Positions 24,403-33,993 are shown, counted from the stretch's first letter. The stretch is DNA of 64,000 bases from Streptomyces sp. 135 (GCF_020026305.1 NZ_CP075691.1:2356001-2420000), one strand, 5' to 3'. Translations and numbers: made by a program. The notes: generated from the sequence alone by a model not told the origin.

Positions 24403-25674
24403 ATGACCAGGGTCAGAAACGCGTTGATCGCGGGGGCTCAGGGCCTCTACCTGACGATCGTCGCGATGGTGGGATCCATCGTCCTCTTCGTTCTCTCGGT
24501 CCTGTCGATCGCGTTCATCCTGCTCGGCATCGGTCTCTTCACCACGCCCGTCGTCCTGGCGGGCGTACGCAAGTACGCCGACGGCCAGCGCATACGGGCC
24601 GCCGCGTGGTCCGGTGTGGACATCCCCGTGCCCTACCGGCCCCTCCCCGCGGACCTGCGGGGCGGTGTGGCCGGGCAGGTGGAGCGCTGCACGCTGATGC
24701 TGAAGGACCCGGCGACCTGGCGCGACCTCCAGTGGCTCCTGGTGAACATGACCGCGGGCGCCGTCGTCGCCGTCCTCGCCCCGGCGCTGCCGCTCTACAT
24801 GCTCTACGGCTGGGTCCTCGCGCTCGGCGTGTGGAAGCCGATCCACGAGGCGGGCGGCGGCGAGTGGTACGCCTTCATCCACGTGACCTCGCAGTCCACC
24901 GCCAACCAGGCGGCGGCGCTCGGCATGGGCCTCTTCGTCCTCGGCGTGCTCATCAACACCTCGCTGGTACGTGCGCACTTCCTCCTCTCCCGCGCGTTCC
25001 TCGCGCCCACCTCGGCCATGCGGGAGCGCGAACTGGCCCGGCGGGTGGACCGCCTGACCGAGACCCGGCACGACGCGGTGGACAACTCCGCGGCGGAGCT
25101 GCGCCGCATCGAGCGCGACCTGCACGACGGCGCGCAGGCCCGTCTGGTGGCCATGGGCATGGACCTCGGCACCATCGAGGCGCTCATCGAGACGGACCCC
25201 GCCAAGGCCAAGGAGCTGCTGGCCAAGGCCCGGCAGGATTCCGGCGAGGCGCTGACCGAGCTGCGCGACCTGGTCCGCGGCATCCACCCGCCGGTGCTCG
25301 CCGAGCGCGGCCTCGGTGACGCGGTGAAGGCTCTCGCGCTGCGCCTGCCGATCGCCACCGAGGTCGACGTGGAGCTGCCGGGCCGGGCCGGGGCGCCGGT
25401 CGAGTCGGCGGCGTACTTCGCGGTGAGCGAGTCGCTGGCCAACGCGATCAAGCACTCGGGCGCCGACCGCATCTGGGTGGACATGCACTACGGCGACGGC
25501 ATGCTGCGCGTCGCCGTCACCGACAACGGCAAGGGCGGGGCGGCTCTGGGGGCCGGGTCCGGGCTGAGCGGGATCGAACGCCGGCTCGGTACATTCGACG
25601 GCGTACTGGCCGTCAGCAGCCCCGCGGGCGGTCCGACCATGGTGACCATGGAGATCCCTTGCGAGTTGTCCTAG
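24403..25674 (+). CDS. Sensor histidine kinase (NarL-type partner)
   Basis: A 423-aa kinase. The N-terminal 200 residues are a putative-sensor membrane module with about four spans (YLTIVAMVGSIVLFVLSVLSIAFILLGIGLF; LLVNMTAGAVVAVLAPALPLYMLYG; LGMGLFVLGVLINTSLV). The HisKA_3 phosphoacceptor is the His near residue 240 in RIERDLHDGAQARL, and the ATPase domain shows ESLANAIKHS, DNGKGGA and GSGLSGIERRL. ATG 24403 follows GAGAGGGACGG. It overlaps the response-regulator gene by 16 bp. The signal is unknown; the divergent MMPL transporter is the obvious candidate target. Confidence 0.92.
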   Translation: MTRVRNALIAGAQGLYLTIVAMVGSIVLFVLSVLSIAFILLGIGLFTTPVVLAGVRKYADGQRIRAAAWSGVDIPVPYRPLPADLRGGVAGQVERCTLMLKDPATWRDLQWLLVNMTAGAVVAVLAPALPLYMLYGWVLALGVWKPIHEAGGGEWYAFIHVTSQSTANQAAALGMGLFVLGVLINTSLVRAHFLLSRAFLAPTSAMRERELARRVDRLTETRHDAVDNSAAELRRIERDLHDGAQARLVAMGMDLGTIEALIETDPAKAKELLAKARQDSGEALTELRDLVRGIHPPVLAERGLGDAVKALALRLPIATEVDVELPGRAGAPVESAAYFAVSESLANAIKHSGADRIWVDMHYGDGMLRVAVTDNGKGGAALGAGSGLSGIERRLGTFDGVLAVSSPAGGPTMVTMEIPCELS

Positions 25675-26309
25675 CCGAAGACCTCTTTCTGCTGCGCGAC
25701 GGCCTGGTGCGGATGCTGGAGGCATTCGACTTCGAGATAGCCGCGGCCGTGGAGAGCGGGCCCGAACTGTCCAAGGCCCTCGCGGAGTTGGAGCCGGACG
25801 TCGCGGTCGTCGACGTACGGCTGCCGCCGTCGCACACGGACGAGGGTCTCCAGTGCGCGCTGGCCGCCCGGCGGGCCAGGCCGGGCCTGCCCGTCCTCGT
25901 CCTCTCGCAGCACGTGGAGCAGCTGTACGCACGGGAGTTGCTGGCCGACGGCAACGGCGGCGTCGGGTACCTCCTGAAGGACCGGGTCTTCGACGCGGCG
26001 CAGTTCGTCGACGCCGTGCGCCGGGTCGCGGCCGGCGGCACCGCGATGGACCCGCAGGTGATCCAGCAGCTCCTCTCCCGGCGCTCCACCGACCAGCCGC
26101 TCGGCGCGCTCACGCCCCGCGAGCGCGAGGTGCTGGAACTCATGGCGCAGGGGCGGTCGAACGCGGCCATCGCCTCCCAACTGACCGTCACGGAGCGGGC
26201 GATCGCCAAGCACACGTCGAACATCTTCGGCAAGCTCGGCCTGCCGGTCTCCGACGACGACAACCGGCGGGTGCTCGCGGTCCTCGCCTATCTGGACCAG
26301 GGCCGCTGA
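25659..26309 (+). CDS. NarL/LuxR-type response regulator
   Basis: A 216-aa two-domain regulator. The receiver has the acidic pair (AEDLFLLRDG) and phosphorylation site Asp52 in VAVVDVRLPP. The LuxR helix-turn-helix is LTPREREVLELMAQGRSNAAIASQLTVTERAIAKHTSNIFGKL (about residues 150-192). The TTG start at 25659 overlaps the kinase stop and has GGAG upstream inside the kinase gene, so the pair is translationally coupled. Confidence 0.93.
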   Translation: MRVVLAEDLFLLRDGLVRMLEAFDFEIAAAVESGPELSKALAELEPDVAVVDVRLPPSHTDEGLQCALAARRARPGLPVLVLSQHVEQLYARELLADGNGGVGYLLKDRVFDAAQFVDAVRRVAAGGTAMDPQVIQQLLSRRSTDQPLGALTPREREVLELMAQGRSNAAIASQLTVTERAIAKHTSNIFGKLGLPVSDDDNRRVLAVLAYLDQGR

Positions 26310-26341
26310 ACACGCCGGGCCGCTGATGCGTATGTAGCCCC

Positions 26342-27790
26342 ATGGGACGCACCTCACGAAAACGATCAAAGCTGGCGCGGCGCCTGGTCGCCACGTCCGC
26401 GGCTCTCGTCATGGGCGGCGGCGGCCTCGTCGCCGTCAACGTCTACGCGAACGCCGAGGACGGCGCCCAACAGCCCCCGGAAGCGGCCGCGGCCCGGCAG
26501 TTGTCGACGATCAGCTGCCCGGACGTGGCGAACCGGCTGCGGGAGGTTCCACCGGGCGCGCGCGGCGAGGTGGACGGCCGCCTCGCCGAGCTGGACAGCC
26601 AGATCACGCGGGCCTACGACCGGTTCAGCAAGGCCGAGGACGCCGGGGCCCAGGAGTCCGTGCTGCCGCCGCTGGAGGAGCAGCGGCGGGGCACGCTCGG
26701 CGAGATCGCGGACGCCATGGACCGGGCGGGCGCCCGGCCCGAGGGCCTCGGCGGCATGGCCCCCTGCACTCTGCGCGCCTCCGACCAGGAGCAGAGCCAG
26801 GGGCAGAGCCAGGGCCAGGGCGAGGACGAGGGCCAGGGCGAGGACGAGGGCCAGGGCGAGGACGAGGGCCAGGGCGGGGAAGGGGGCCGAGGGCAGAGCG
26901 GGAACGGCCCCGTGGCCGGTGACTTCGTCGACATCACGTCCGTCCGGCCCAACGTCGTACGCCCCCGCGACCGGCGCGGCGCCTCCCGCGGGACCTTCAC
27001 GACCGACTGCGGGCGCAACGAGAACGGCAAGTTCAACCCCGACAACGTCATCGTCGCGCCCGGCGTGAGTAATGGCGCGCACCACATGCACGACTACGTG
27101 GGCAACCAGGCGACGGACGCGTTCTCCGGCGACGACGACCTCGCGAACGGCCGCACCAGCTGCCGCAACCAGGGCGACAAGTCGACCTACTACTGGCCCG
27201 TGCTGCGGCTCCAGAACGGCACGAACGAGGACGACGCCCAGGCGGACGGCGGCGGCAAGGACCAGAACGTCGGCGAGATCCAGACCCCGGACGCCGTCAC
27301 CCTGAAGTTCACCGGCAGCCCGGTGAGCAAGGTCGTCGCGATGCCCCGCTTCCTGCGCGTCATCACCGGCGACGCCAAGGCGTTCACCAACGGCGACGCC
27401 AACGCCAACGCCTCGTGGAGCTGCACGGGCTTCGAGAACCGGCAGCTCAAGGACAAGTACCCGATCTGCCCCGAGGGCAGCAAGGTGGTGCGGACGTTCA
27501 ACTTCCAGAGCTGCTGGGACGGGCGCAACACCGACAGCGCCAACCACCGCACCCACGTCGCCTTCGCCGACCCGCGGACCGGTGCCTGCCCGCGGGGCTT
27601 CCGGGCGATCCCGAAGCTGGTGCAACGCGTCGTGTACGACGTGCCGCCGGGGCCCGGCTTCGCCGTCGACTCGTTCCCCGAGCAGCTGCACAAACCCGTC
27701 ACCGACCACGGCGACTTCATCAACGTCTTCGACGAGCGGCTGATGCGGCGCGTGGCGGGCTGCGTCAACTCCGGGCAGCGCTGCACCTGA
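26342..27790 (+). CDS. Secreted DUF1996 protein with acidic repeat linker
   Basis: A 482-aa exported protein. Residues 1-38 are a signal sequence (RKRSKLARR, then LVATSAALVMGGGGLVAVNVY). Residues about 40-145 are helical. Residues about 150-185 are a Gln/Gly/Glu/Asp repeat encoded by an 18-bp tandem repeat. The C-terminal 280 residues are a DUF1996 domain with SNGAHHMHDYVGN, TYYWPVLR, CPEGSKVVRTFNFQSCWDGRN and a final paired-Cys segment. DUF1996 is found in secreted actinobacterial and fungal proteins, often with carbohydrate-binding parts; its activity is not established. It converges on the lipoprotein gene with 15 bp between. Confidence 0.85.
   Translation: MGRTSRKRSKLARRLVATSAALVMGGGGLVAVNVYANAEDGAQQPPEAAAARQLSTISCPDVANRLREVPPGARGEVDGRLAELDSQITRAYDRFSKAEDAGAQESVLPPLEEQRRGTLGEIADAMDRAGARPEGLGGMAPCTLRASDQEQSQGQSQGQGEDEGQGEDEGQGEDEGQGGEGGRGQSGNGPVAGDFVDITSVRPNVVRPRDRRGASRGTFTTDCGRNENGKFNPDNVIVAPGVSNGAHHMHDYVGNQATDAFSGDDDLANGRTSCRNQGDKSTYYWPVLRLQNGTNEDDAQADGGGKDQNVGEIQTPDAVTLKFTGSPVSKVVAMPRFLRVITGDAKAFTNGDANANASWSCTGFENRQLKDKYPICPEGSKVVRTFNFQSCWDGRNTDSANHRTHVAFADPRTGACPRGFRAIPKLVQRVVYDVPPGPGFAVDSFPEQLHKPVTDHGDFINVFDERLMRRVAGCVNSGQRCT
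26788..26890 (+). repeat. In-frame tandem repeat (18-bp unit)
   Basis: The unit GGCCAGGGCGAGGACGAG occurs about three times, after a shorter GGGCAGAGCCAG repeat. It encodes GQGEDE units in the linker of the DUF1996 protein. The length divides by three, so copy-number change would keep the frame. Confidence 0.85.
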
Positions 27791-27805
27791 CGGCGACCGC
27801 CCGCC

Positions 27806-28255
27806 TCAGTCCGTACGGTGACCGTGGTGGCCGCCGCCGTGCCCGTCCGCGGCGTCCACCACGGTCCCCCCGAGCCGGTCGCGCAGCGCCGCGATGTCGC
27901 GGCGGCCGCCGACCGCGACCCAGCGCCCGCCGACGAGGTACGTACCGCCGTAGTCATCCGCCTCGTCGAGCCATTCGGCCTGGCCGCGGGCGTTCGCGAA
28001 GGTGACGAGGATGTAGCGCCGGGCACCGTTCGCACAGATGGCCTGGCGTAGTTCGGCCGCGTCCGTCTGGACGTCCGCCCTGCACCTCGCCCTGTCCGCC
28101 AGCTGCTCCAGGCTGCCGCTCGCCGTGTCCGGTGTGCCGTCGCCCCCCGAGCCGCACCCCGCCAACGTGAGCAGCGCTCCCGCCGCCATGCCCGAAAGCG
28201 CCCTCCGTGCCGCCCGCGTCGTCTGCCTCGTCTGGGTTGCTCGCGTTGCCCTCAC
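27806..28255 (-). CDS. Small lipoprotein, unknown function
   Basis: A 149-aa lipoprotein. A basic N-terminus is followed by ALSGMAAGALLTLAGC, with the lipobox Cys at about residue 34. The mature part (about 115 residues) has two Cys (RCRADVQTDAAELRQAIC), a beta-rich segment RRYILVTFANARGQAEWL and a His-rich tail (HGGGHHGHRTD) that could bind metal. GTG 28255 is chosen because AGGAGAGCCA lies just upstream. It is divergent from the GH89 gene, which starts 110 bp away. Confidence 0.75.
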   Translation of the reverse strand: MRATRATQTRQTTRAARRALSGMAAGALLTLAGCGSGGDGTPDTASGSLEQLADRARCRADVQTDAAELRQAICANGARRYILVTFANARGQAEWLDEADDYGGTYLVGGRWVAVGGRRDIAALRDRLGGTVVDAADGHGGGHHGHRTD

Positions 28256-28366
28256 TGGCTCTCCTGCCTCTCCCGGCGAGCCGAACCCGCCATCTTCCGC
28301 CGTGCCGTTGAGCACGGGAGGGCGCGGGGATACCGTGCGCCGCAGCCTTCACCCCAGGGGGTACAC

Positions 28367-31300
28367 ATGTCCGAACCGTCCCGTCGCTCACTGCTCGGCA
28401 CCGCCGGGGCCCTCGGCCTCGGCACCGCCCTCGGCGGCGTCCCGCTGCCGGCCCGCGCCGCCGGGGGGACCGCGAAGGCCCCCGCCTTCGATACGGATTC
28501 CGCGCGCGAGGCGCTCAACAGACTCCTGCCGCATCACGCGGAGCAGTTCCGGCTCAGGCTTCTCGCCGCCGAGGGGCACACGGACCGCTTCCGGGTCACC
28601 GGGACCACCGGGCGGATCGAGGTGTCCGGCACGACGCCCGCGGTACTGCTCACCGGCGTCCACTGGTACCTGAAGTACGTGTGCGGCGCCCACATCACGT
28701 GGCACGGCTCCCGGCTCGACCTGCCGCGCAGGCTGCCCGCCCCGGCCCGGCCCCTGGAGCGGTCCACCTCGCTCCCCCACCGGTTCGCCCTGAACGACAC
28801 CAACGACGGGTACACCGCGCCGTACGCCGACTGGGCGTACTGGGAGCGGATGATCGACGTACTCGCCCTGCACGGCTGCAACGAGGTCCTGGTGGTGGCG
28901 GGTGCCGAGGCCGTCTACCACCGCCTCCTGAAGGAGTTCGGCTACTCCGACGACGAGGCCAGGGCATGGCTGCCCGCGCCCTCGCACCAGCCGTGGTGGC
29001 TGCTCCAGAACCTGGCCGGGTACGGCGGCCCGCTCTCCCGGCAGCTGATCGACGACCGCGCCGTGTTGGGCCGCAGGATCACCGACCGGTTACGCGCGCT
29101 CGGCATCGCGCCCGTGCTGCCCGGCTACTACGGGAACGTGCCCGACGGCTTCGTCGAGCGCAACGGCGGGGACGCGCGCGTCGTGCCGCAGGGCGTCTGG
29201 CACGGGTTCAAGCGGCCCGACTGGCTCGATCCGCGCACCACCGCCTTCGCCCGGGTCGCCGCCTCCTTCTACCGGCACCAGCAGCAACTGCTCGGCGCCT
29301 GCGACCACTTCAAGATGGACCTGCTGCACGAGGGCGGCACCGCCGGTGACGTGCCCGTGCCCGCCGCCGCCCGGGGCGTGGAGAGTGCCCTGCGCGCGGC
29401 CCGGCCCGGCGCGACCTGGGTGATCATCGGCTGGGAGGCCAATCCGCTGCCCGCGCTGCTCGACGCCGTCGACAAGGAGCGGATGCTGATCGTCGACGGC
29501 GTCTCGGACCGGTACGCGGGCGTCACCGACCGGGAGAAGGACTGGGGCGGCACGCCCTACGCCTTCGGCACCATCCCCAACTTCGGCGGGCGCACGACGG
29601 TCGGCGCCCGCACCCACCTCTGGAACGAGAAGTTCTTCGCCTGGCGCGACAAGCCGGACAGCGCGCTCGCGGGCACCGCCTTCATGCCGGAGGCCACCGA
29701 CCGCGACCCCGCCGCCTTCGAGCTCTTCTCCGAACTGGCCTGGGTCCGGGGTCCTGTCGACCGGGCCGCGTGGTTCTCCTCGTACGCCGACTTCCGGTAC
29801 GGCGCGCGCGACCGCTCCGCGCGGGCCGCCTGGCGGGCCCTGCACGACACCGCCTACCAGCACACCGCCGTGGAGCGCAGCGACCCCCACGACTCCCTCT
29901 TCGCCGCCCGCCCCGACCTCGCGGCGAACCGCGCCGCCGAGTACGCGCCGCGCGCCCTGACCTACGACCCGGGCCGCTTCGACGCGGCGCTCGCGGGGCT
30001 GCTCGGCGTGGCGGCTCCGCTGCGGCGCGGCGCCCGCTACCGGTACGACCTGGTGGACGTGGCCCGGCAGGCGCTCGCCCATCGCAGCCGACAGCTCCTG
30101 CCGCAGCTGCGGACGGCGTACCGGCGCGGCGACCAGGAGACCTTCCGCGCCCTTTCGACGCTGTGGCTGCGGCTGATGCGGCTCAGCGACGAGGTCACCG
30201 GGACCGACCCGGCGTTCCTGCTCGGGCCCTGGATCGAGGCGGCCCGGCGCATGGGGACGCAGGAGGCCGAGCGCGCCGAGTTCGAGCGGACCGCCAAGGT
30301 GCTCATCACCGTGTGGGGCGACCGCGCCACGGCCGACGGCGGCAGGCTCCACGAGTACGGCAACCGCGAATGGCACGGACTGATGAGCGACTTCTACGTG
30401 CCGCGCTGGCAGAAGTGGCTCGACGAGCTGGCCGAGGCGCTGGCCACCGGGCGCGAGCCGCGGCCGGTCGACTGGTTCGCCTTCGAGGAGCCCTGGACGC
30501 GCGAGCGCGAGGACTACCCGCTGCGGCCCGTCGGCGATCCGTACCGCACCGCCGCGCGGGTGCGGAGCGTCCTCGCGCGGGCGCCCTACCAGGGGTCCGT
30601 GACCGTCACCGCGGAGCCGCCCGCCATGCCGCCCGGCGGCCACACGCGCGTGAGCGCCGTCTTCCGCAACGTCAACGGTCTGCGCGCCACCGGCCGCGTC
30701 GACTTCGCGTTGACCGGCGTCGAGGCCGAGCCGACGGGCCCCGTGTCCCTGCCGAGGGTCGCGCCCGCGGGGACCGGGAAGGCGGCGTGGCGGGTGGACG
30801 CGCCGGACACGCCTCTGGACCGGCCGCTGCGCCCGCTGCCGTACGAGATCACCGTGCGGTACGGCCCAGCGGGCGAGCGGCGGGTGCGGTACGTCCACGA
30901 GGGGACCCTCTTCGAGGCCGGCCCGGTGGGCGCGGACTGGCGGACGTACACGAACAACGCCGCCGTCTTCGGTGAGCTGGACGGGCGGTACGCGATCGAC
31001 GGGGGCGGCGCCGACCTGTGGAAGGGCACCACCGAGTTCGGCACGCTGTACCGACCGGGGGCGCTGCGCGACGGGGTCTCGGTGACGGTGCGGGTCGACG
31101 CGCAGGCGGCCACGGGCCCCTGGGCCAGGGCCGGTGTCATCACCCGCGCCGCCCTGGACACGCCGGGCTCGCGGGGGTTCGTGAACCTCGCCGTCACCCC
31201 GGCCAACGGGGTCGTGCTGTCGTACGACACCAACGGCGACGGCACCCTTGACACGTACAAGCGGATCACGGGGGTGCGGGGCCCGGTGCTGCTGCGCCTC

Positions 31301-31489
31301 ACGCGGGCCGGGGACTCCTTCACGGGTGCCTGCTCCACGGACGGCGGCGCCACCTGGCGGACTGTGGGAACCGTGACCGTGCCGGGCGCGGCCGCCGCGC
31401 AGGACGTGGGGATGTTCATGAGCGCCACCGACGGCGGTGCCGGGGAGCGCGGGACCGTGGAGTTCAGCGGATGGGAGGTGACGCCGTAA
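28367..31489 (+). CDS. Secreted alpha-N-acetylglucosaminidase (GH89)
   Basis: A 1040-aa exported glycosidase with a twin-arginine-type signal (SRRSLLGTAGALGLG). The family GH89 (NAGLU) enzyme covers about residues 40-740 and shows FALNDTNDGYTAPYADWAYWERMIDVLALHGCN, a hallmark of the group. Glu322 (DLLHEGG) and Glu442 (MPEATD) lie 120 residues apart, consistent with the two catalytic glutamates. The end adds a beta-sandwich, possibly LamG-like, with a calcium-like DTNGDGTLDTY. Members remove terminal alpha-linked N-acetylglucosamine from glycans; the natural substrate here is unknown. Confidence 0.9.
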   Translation: MSEPSRRSLLGTAGALGLGTALGGVPLPARAAGGTAKAPAFDTDSAREALNRLLPHHAEQFRLRLLAAEGHTDRFRVTGTTGRIEVSGTTPAVLLTGVHWYLKYVCGAHITWHGSRLDLPRRLPAPARPLERSTSLPHRFALNDTNDGYTAPYADWAYWERMIDVLALHGCNEVLVVAGAEAVYHRLLKEFGYSDDEARAWLPAPSHQPWWLLQNLAGYGGPLSRQLIDDRAVLGRRITDRLRALGIAPVLPGYYGNVPDGFVERNGGDARVVPQGVWHGFKRPDWLDPRTTAFARVAASFYRHQQQLLGACDHFKMDLLHEGGTAGDVPVPAAARGVESALRAARPGATWVIIGWEANPLPALLDAVDKERMLIVDGVSDRYAGVTDREKDWGGTPYAFGTIPNFGGRTTVGARTHLWNEKFFAWRDKPDSALAGTAFMPEATDRDPAAFELFSELAWVRGPVDRAAWFSSYADFRYGARDRSARAAWRALHDTAYQHTAVERSDPHDSLFAARPDLAANRAAEYAPRALTYDPGRFDAALAGLLGVAAPLRRGARYRYDLVDVARQALAHRSRQLLPQLRTAYRRGDQETFRALSTLWLRLMRLSDEVTGTDPAFLLGPWIEAARRMGTQEAERAEFERTAKVLITVWGDRATADGGRLHEYGNREWHGLMSDFYVPRWQKWLDELAEALATGREPRPVDWFAFEEPWTREREDYPLRPVGDPYRTAARVRSVLARAPYQGSVTVTAEPPAMPPGGHTRVSAVFRNVNGLRATGRVDFALTGVEAEPTGPVSLPRVAPAGTGKAAWRVDAPDTPLDRPLRPLPYEITVRYGPAGERRVRYVHEGTLFEAGPVGADWRTYTNNAAVFGELDGRYAIDGGGADLWKGTTEFGTLYRPGALRDGVSVTVRVDAQAATGPWARAGVITRAALDTPGSRGFVNLAVTPANGVVLSYDTNGDGTLDTYKRITGVRGPVLLRLTRAGDSFTGACSTDGGATWRTVGTVTVPGAAAAQDVGMFMSATDGGAGERGTVEFSGWEVTP

Positions 31490-31530
31490 TCACGTGTCGC
31501 GCCCGGGCACTTGTGTGCGACGGTGAGGGC

Positions 31531-32034
31531 ATGGGAGACGACTGGGAGAAGCGGATCGACGAGGCCTGGGCCTCGTACGACACCTACGGTGAGGAACGGG
31601 CCGCGGAGTTCCGCGCGGTGATCGACGCGCTGGTGGCGGAGTTGCCCGAGGGCGACCCCGCCGGGCTCTTCGAACGGGCCTGCGCCTTCGACTCCACCGG
31701 CCGCTCCGACCTGGCCGTGCCGCTCTACCAGGAGGCACTGGAGCGCGGCCTGGACGGTTACCGCAGGCGCCGGGCACTGATCCAACTCGCCAGCTCGCTG
31801 CGGAACGTCGGCCGGGCCGAGGAGGGCGTCGCGCTCCTGGAGCCCGAACTCATCGGCACGTCCGACGAGTTGGACGACGCCGTCCGCGCCGTCCTGGCCC
31901 TGTGTCTGGCCTCCCTCGGCCGTGAGCGCGAAGGCCTCTCCCTCGTGCTCGGCGCCCTCGCGCCACATCTGCCGCGCTACCAGCGGTCGATGGCGCATTA
32001 CGCCCGCGCGCTCGTGGAGCCCGCCCAGGCATGA
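31531..32034 (+). CDS. Small tetratricopeptide-repeat protein
   Basis: A 167-aa protein of TPR-like helical repeats (ERACAFDSTGRSDLAVPLYQEALERGL and RALIQLASSLRNVGRAEEGVALLEPELI), which usually bind protein partners. No catalytic domain. ATG 31531 follows GGTGAGGG. It ends 35 bp before the sigma-like membrane protein gene on the same strand, so an operon and a physical partnership are possible but not shown. Confidence 0.85.
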   Translation: MGDDWEKRIDEAWASYDTYGEERAAEFRAVIDALVAELPEGDPAGLFERACAFDSTGRSDLAVPLYQEALERGLDGYRRRRALIQLASSLRNVGRAEEGVALLEPELIGTSDELDDAVRAVLALCLASLGREREGLSLVLGALAPHLPRYQRSMAHYARALVEPAQA

Positions 32035-32069
32035 GGTGACCAACCGACGATTCGCTCGTTCTGCTGAAC

Positions 32070-33992
32070 GTGTCGTCGAATGTGCAGTCCCAGCCGCCGC
32101 AGTCCGCGAGCGCCCCCGGTCCCGCTCCCGTCGTCGACGTGGAGCAGGCCGAGGCCGCCCTCGTCGAGCACTACCCGCGGCTCGTCCGGCTCGCCTATCT
32201 GGTGCTGCCGCCGAGCCTCGGCCGCAACCGCCGGGTCCTGACCGCCCACGCCCTCACCCAGCGCTCCCTGCCGCGCGGCCGCAAGCCCGGCGTGGCGGTG
32301 GCCATCCCGGCCCAGCAGGGGGGCGGGCACCGGCGGGACCCGGGGTACGCGTACGTACGCCTCCAGGTGGTGCGCGGCGCGCTCGACGCCGGACTGCCGC
32401 TGACGTGGAGGTCCTGGCCCCGGCGGGCCCAGCTGCCCCCGCTGCTGCCGCAGGTCAAGGGGCTGCGGCTCTTCCCGCGCTCCGGGGGCGCCGACGAACT
32501 CGCCCTCGACCAGCGCCTCGCCAAGCTGTCGGGCGCCGCCCGCGCCGCCTACGTGCTGCGCGGCCTGGAGGCGCTCGACGACGCCGGGGTCCGCATGGTC
32601 CTCACGGCCGCCGGCTGCGACGACCCGGACGACGCCCTCGCCGAGGCGGACGCCGTCGAGGCGCGCTACGCCCTGCTCGCCTCCCCCGAGTTCGACCCCT
32701 GCTCCCTGCACGCCAGGCCGACCGACCTGATGCGGCGCAGGCAGCACCTGAAGGCGGCGGGCGTCGCGGCCCTCGCCACGCTGGTGTGCGGGGCGCTCCT
32801 CGGCCTGCCGGGCGACGGCTGGGGACCCGACGGCGCCGCCGCGCCGCCGTACGCCCAGAACCCCGCCGCCCAAGCGGCCCTGGACCCGGGCAAGCTGACG
32901 GTCGCGGCCACCGGGGCGTGGCGGCGTTCCGCGCGCACCGACTTCTCCGTGTGGCCCGCGCGCGGCGGCCTCGTCGACGACAAGGCGCTGCTGCGCCGCG
33001 CCCTCGCCGTCTGGGCGCGGCCCGGCGAGACCGTCCAGGTCTCGGCCACCCCGGGCACGCCCTCCGGGGCGCCCCCCGGTCCGGCGCAGCTGCTGTACGC
33101 CGGGGAGGTCGACGCCGCGCGCGTGGTGCTGCTCTACGACGGACTGCGCATCGTGCGCTACGCCGAGCCGAAGGAGGGCACGAGCGGCGCCGCCCTCGAC
33201 TTCGCCCGCGTGGACGGCGCGAGCGGCCCCGAGGCGAGCGCCCTCGTCGTCAACCGCGCCGACGGCAACGTCCGCTACTTGACGGCGCCCTGGGTGCGGT
33301 CGGCCGCCGTCCGCGACCTGCTGAAGCCCGCCGGGCAGGCCCTGGCGCTGCGCCGCGACGCGGACGGCGTCACCGAACCCTTCGCCGGTCCGGCGCAGAG
33401 CGGCCGGTGCACGTCCTGGAACGCGCTGCGGATGCGCGACCACTCCGGTGCCGTGCGGATGGTGACCGACCTCGGCGAGCTGACCCCCGCCCGGCTGACC
33501 GCGGGCCGCCCGGAGGCGCCACGCGAGGCCGCGCCCGCCGACTGGACCAAGTCCGCCTGCTCCCTCGCCTCGGTGCGCTCGCACGGCGTGCGGTCCGTGA
33601 ACTCCTGGGCGTACGCCCGTCAGACGCTCCCCGAGACGGGCGCCGCCGCCCAGTGGGTGTGCACGCGGGCCGAGACCTGGCGGGGGGCGGGCAGCCGCAG
33701 CCTCGCCCAGTTCCAGACGGCCGACGGTCCCACCGGCGCCGTGGCGGCCAAGGCCGAGGACTCCCCGGCGTGCGGCCCCCGGGAGCCCCGGGTCCTCGCG
33801 GGCGTCCGGTGGAAGTCGCCGGGCGGGAACTGGTACCTCCTGGGCGCGGGCAGCAAGGACGTCACGTCACTGACCGCGTCCGGCGGCGACCAGGTGCAGG
33901 GCAACGTCCTCGCGGTCAGCACGGAACGCACCGCCCGAGCCCGGCTGACCGGCACCCTGGCGGACGGCACGAAGGTGGCGACGCTGCGGTGA
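32070..33992 (+). CDS. Membrane protein with degenerate sigma-factor-like N-terminus
   Basis: A 640-aa protein I cannot assign to a named family. Residues about 27-50 (AEAALVEHYPRLVRLAYLVL) resemble ECF sigma region 2, and about 145-192 (LDQRLAKLSGAARAAYVLRGLEALDDAGVRMVLTAAG) resembles region 4, but the DNA-contact residues look eroded. One membrane segment follows at about 228-246 (LKAAGVAALATLVCGALLG). The remaining 390 residues would be outside, with four or more cysteines and Trp-rich segments. GTG 32070 begins the frame. The layout suggests a signal-transducing protein that evolved from a sigma factor. The upstream TPR gene is a likely partner. Confidence 0.75.
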   Translation: MSSNVQSQPPQSASAPGPAPVVDVEQAEAALVEHYPRLVRLAYLVLPPSLGRNRRVLTAHALTQRSLPRGRKPGVAVAIPAQQGGGHRRDPGYAYVRLQVVRGALDAGLPLTWRSWPRRAQLPPLLPQVKGLRLFPRSGGADELALDQRLAKLSGAARAAYVLRGLEALDDAGVRMVLTAAGCDDPDDALAEADAVEARYALLASPEFDPCSLHARPTDLMRRRQHLKAAGVAALATLVCGALLGLPGDGWGPDGAAAPPYAQNPAAQAALDPGKLTVAATGAWRRSARTDFSVWPARGGLVDDKALLRRALAVWARPGETVQVSATPGTPSGAPPGPAQLLYAGEVDAARVVLLYDGLRIVRYAEPKEGTSGAALDFARVDGASGPEASALVVNRADGNVRYLTAPWVRSAAVRDLLKPAGQALALRRDADGVTEPFAGPAQSGRCTSWNALRMRDHSGAVRMVTDLGELTPARLTAGRPEAPREAAPADWTKSACSLASVRSHGVRSVNSWAYARQTLPETGAAAQWVCTRAETWRGAGSRSLAQFQTADGPTGAVAAKAEDSPACGPREPRVLAGVRWKSPGGNWYLLGAGSKDVTSLTASGGDQVQGNVLAVSTERTARARLTGTLADGTKVATLR

Positions 33993-33993
33993 G

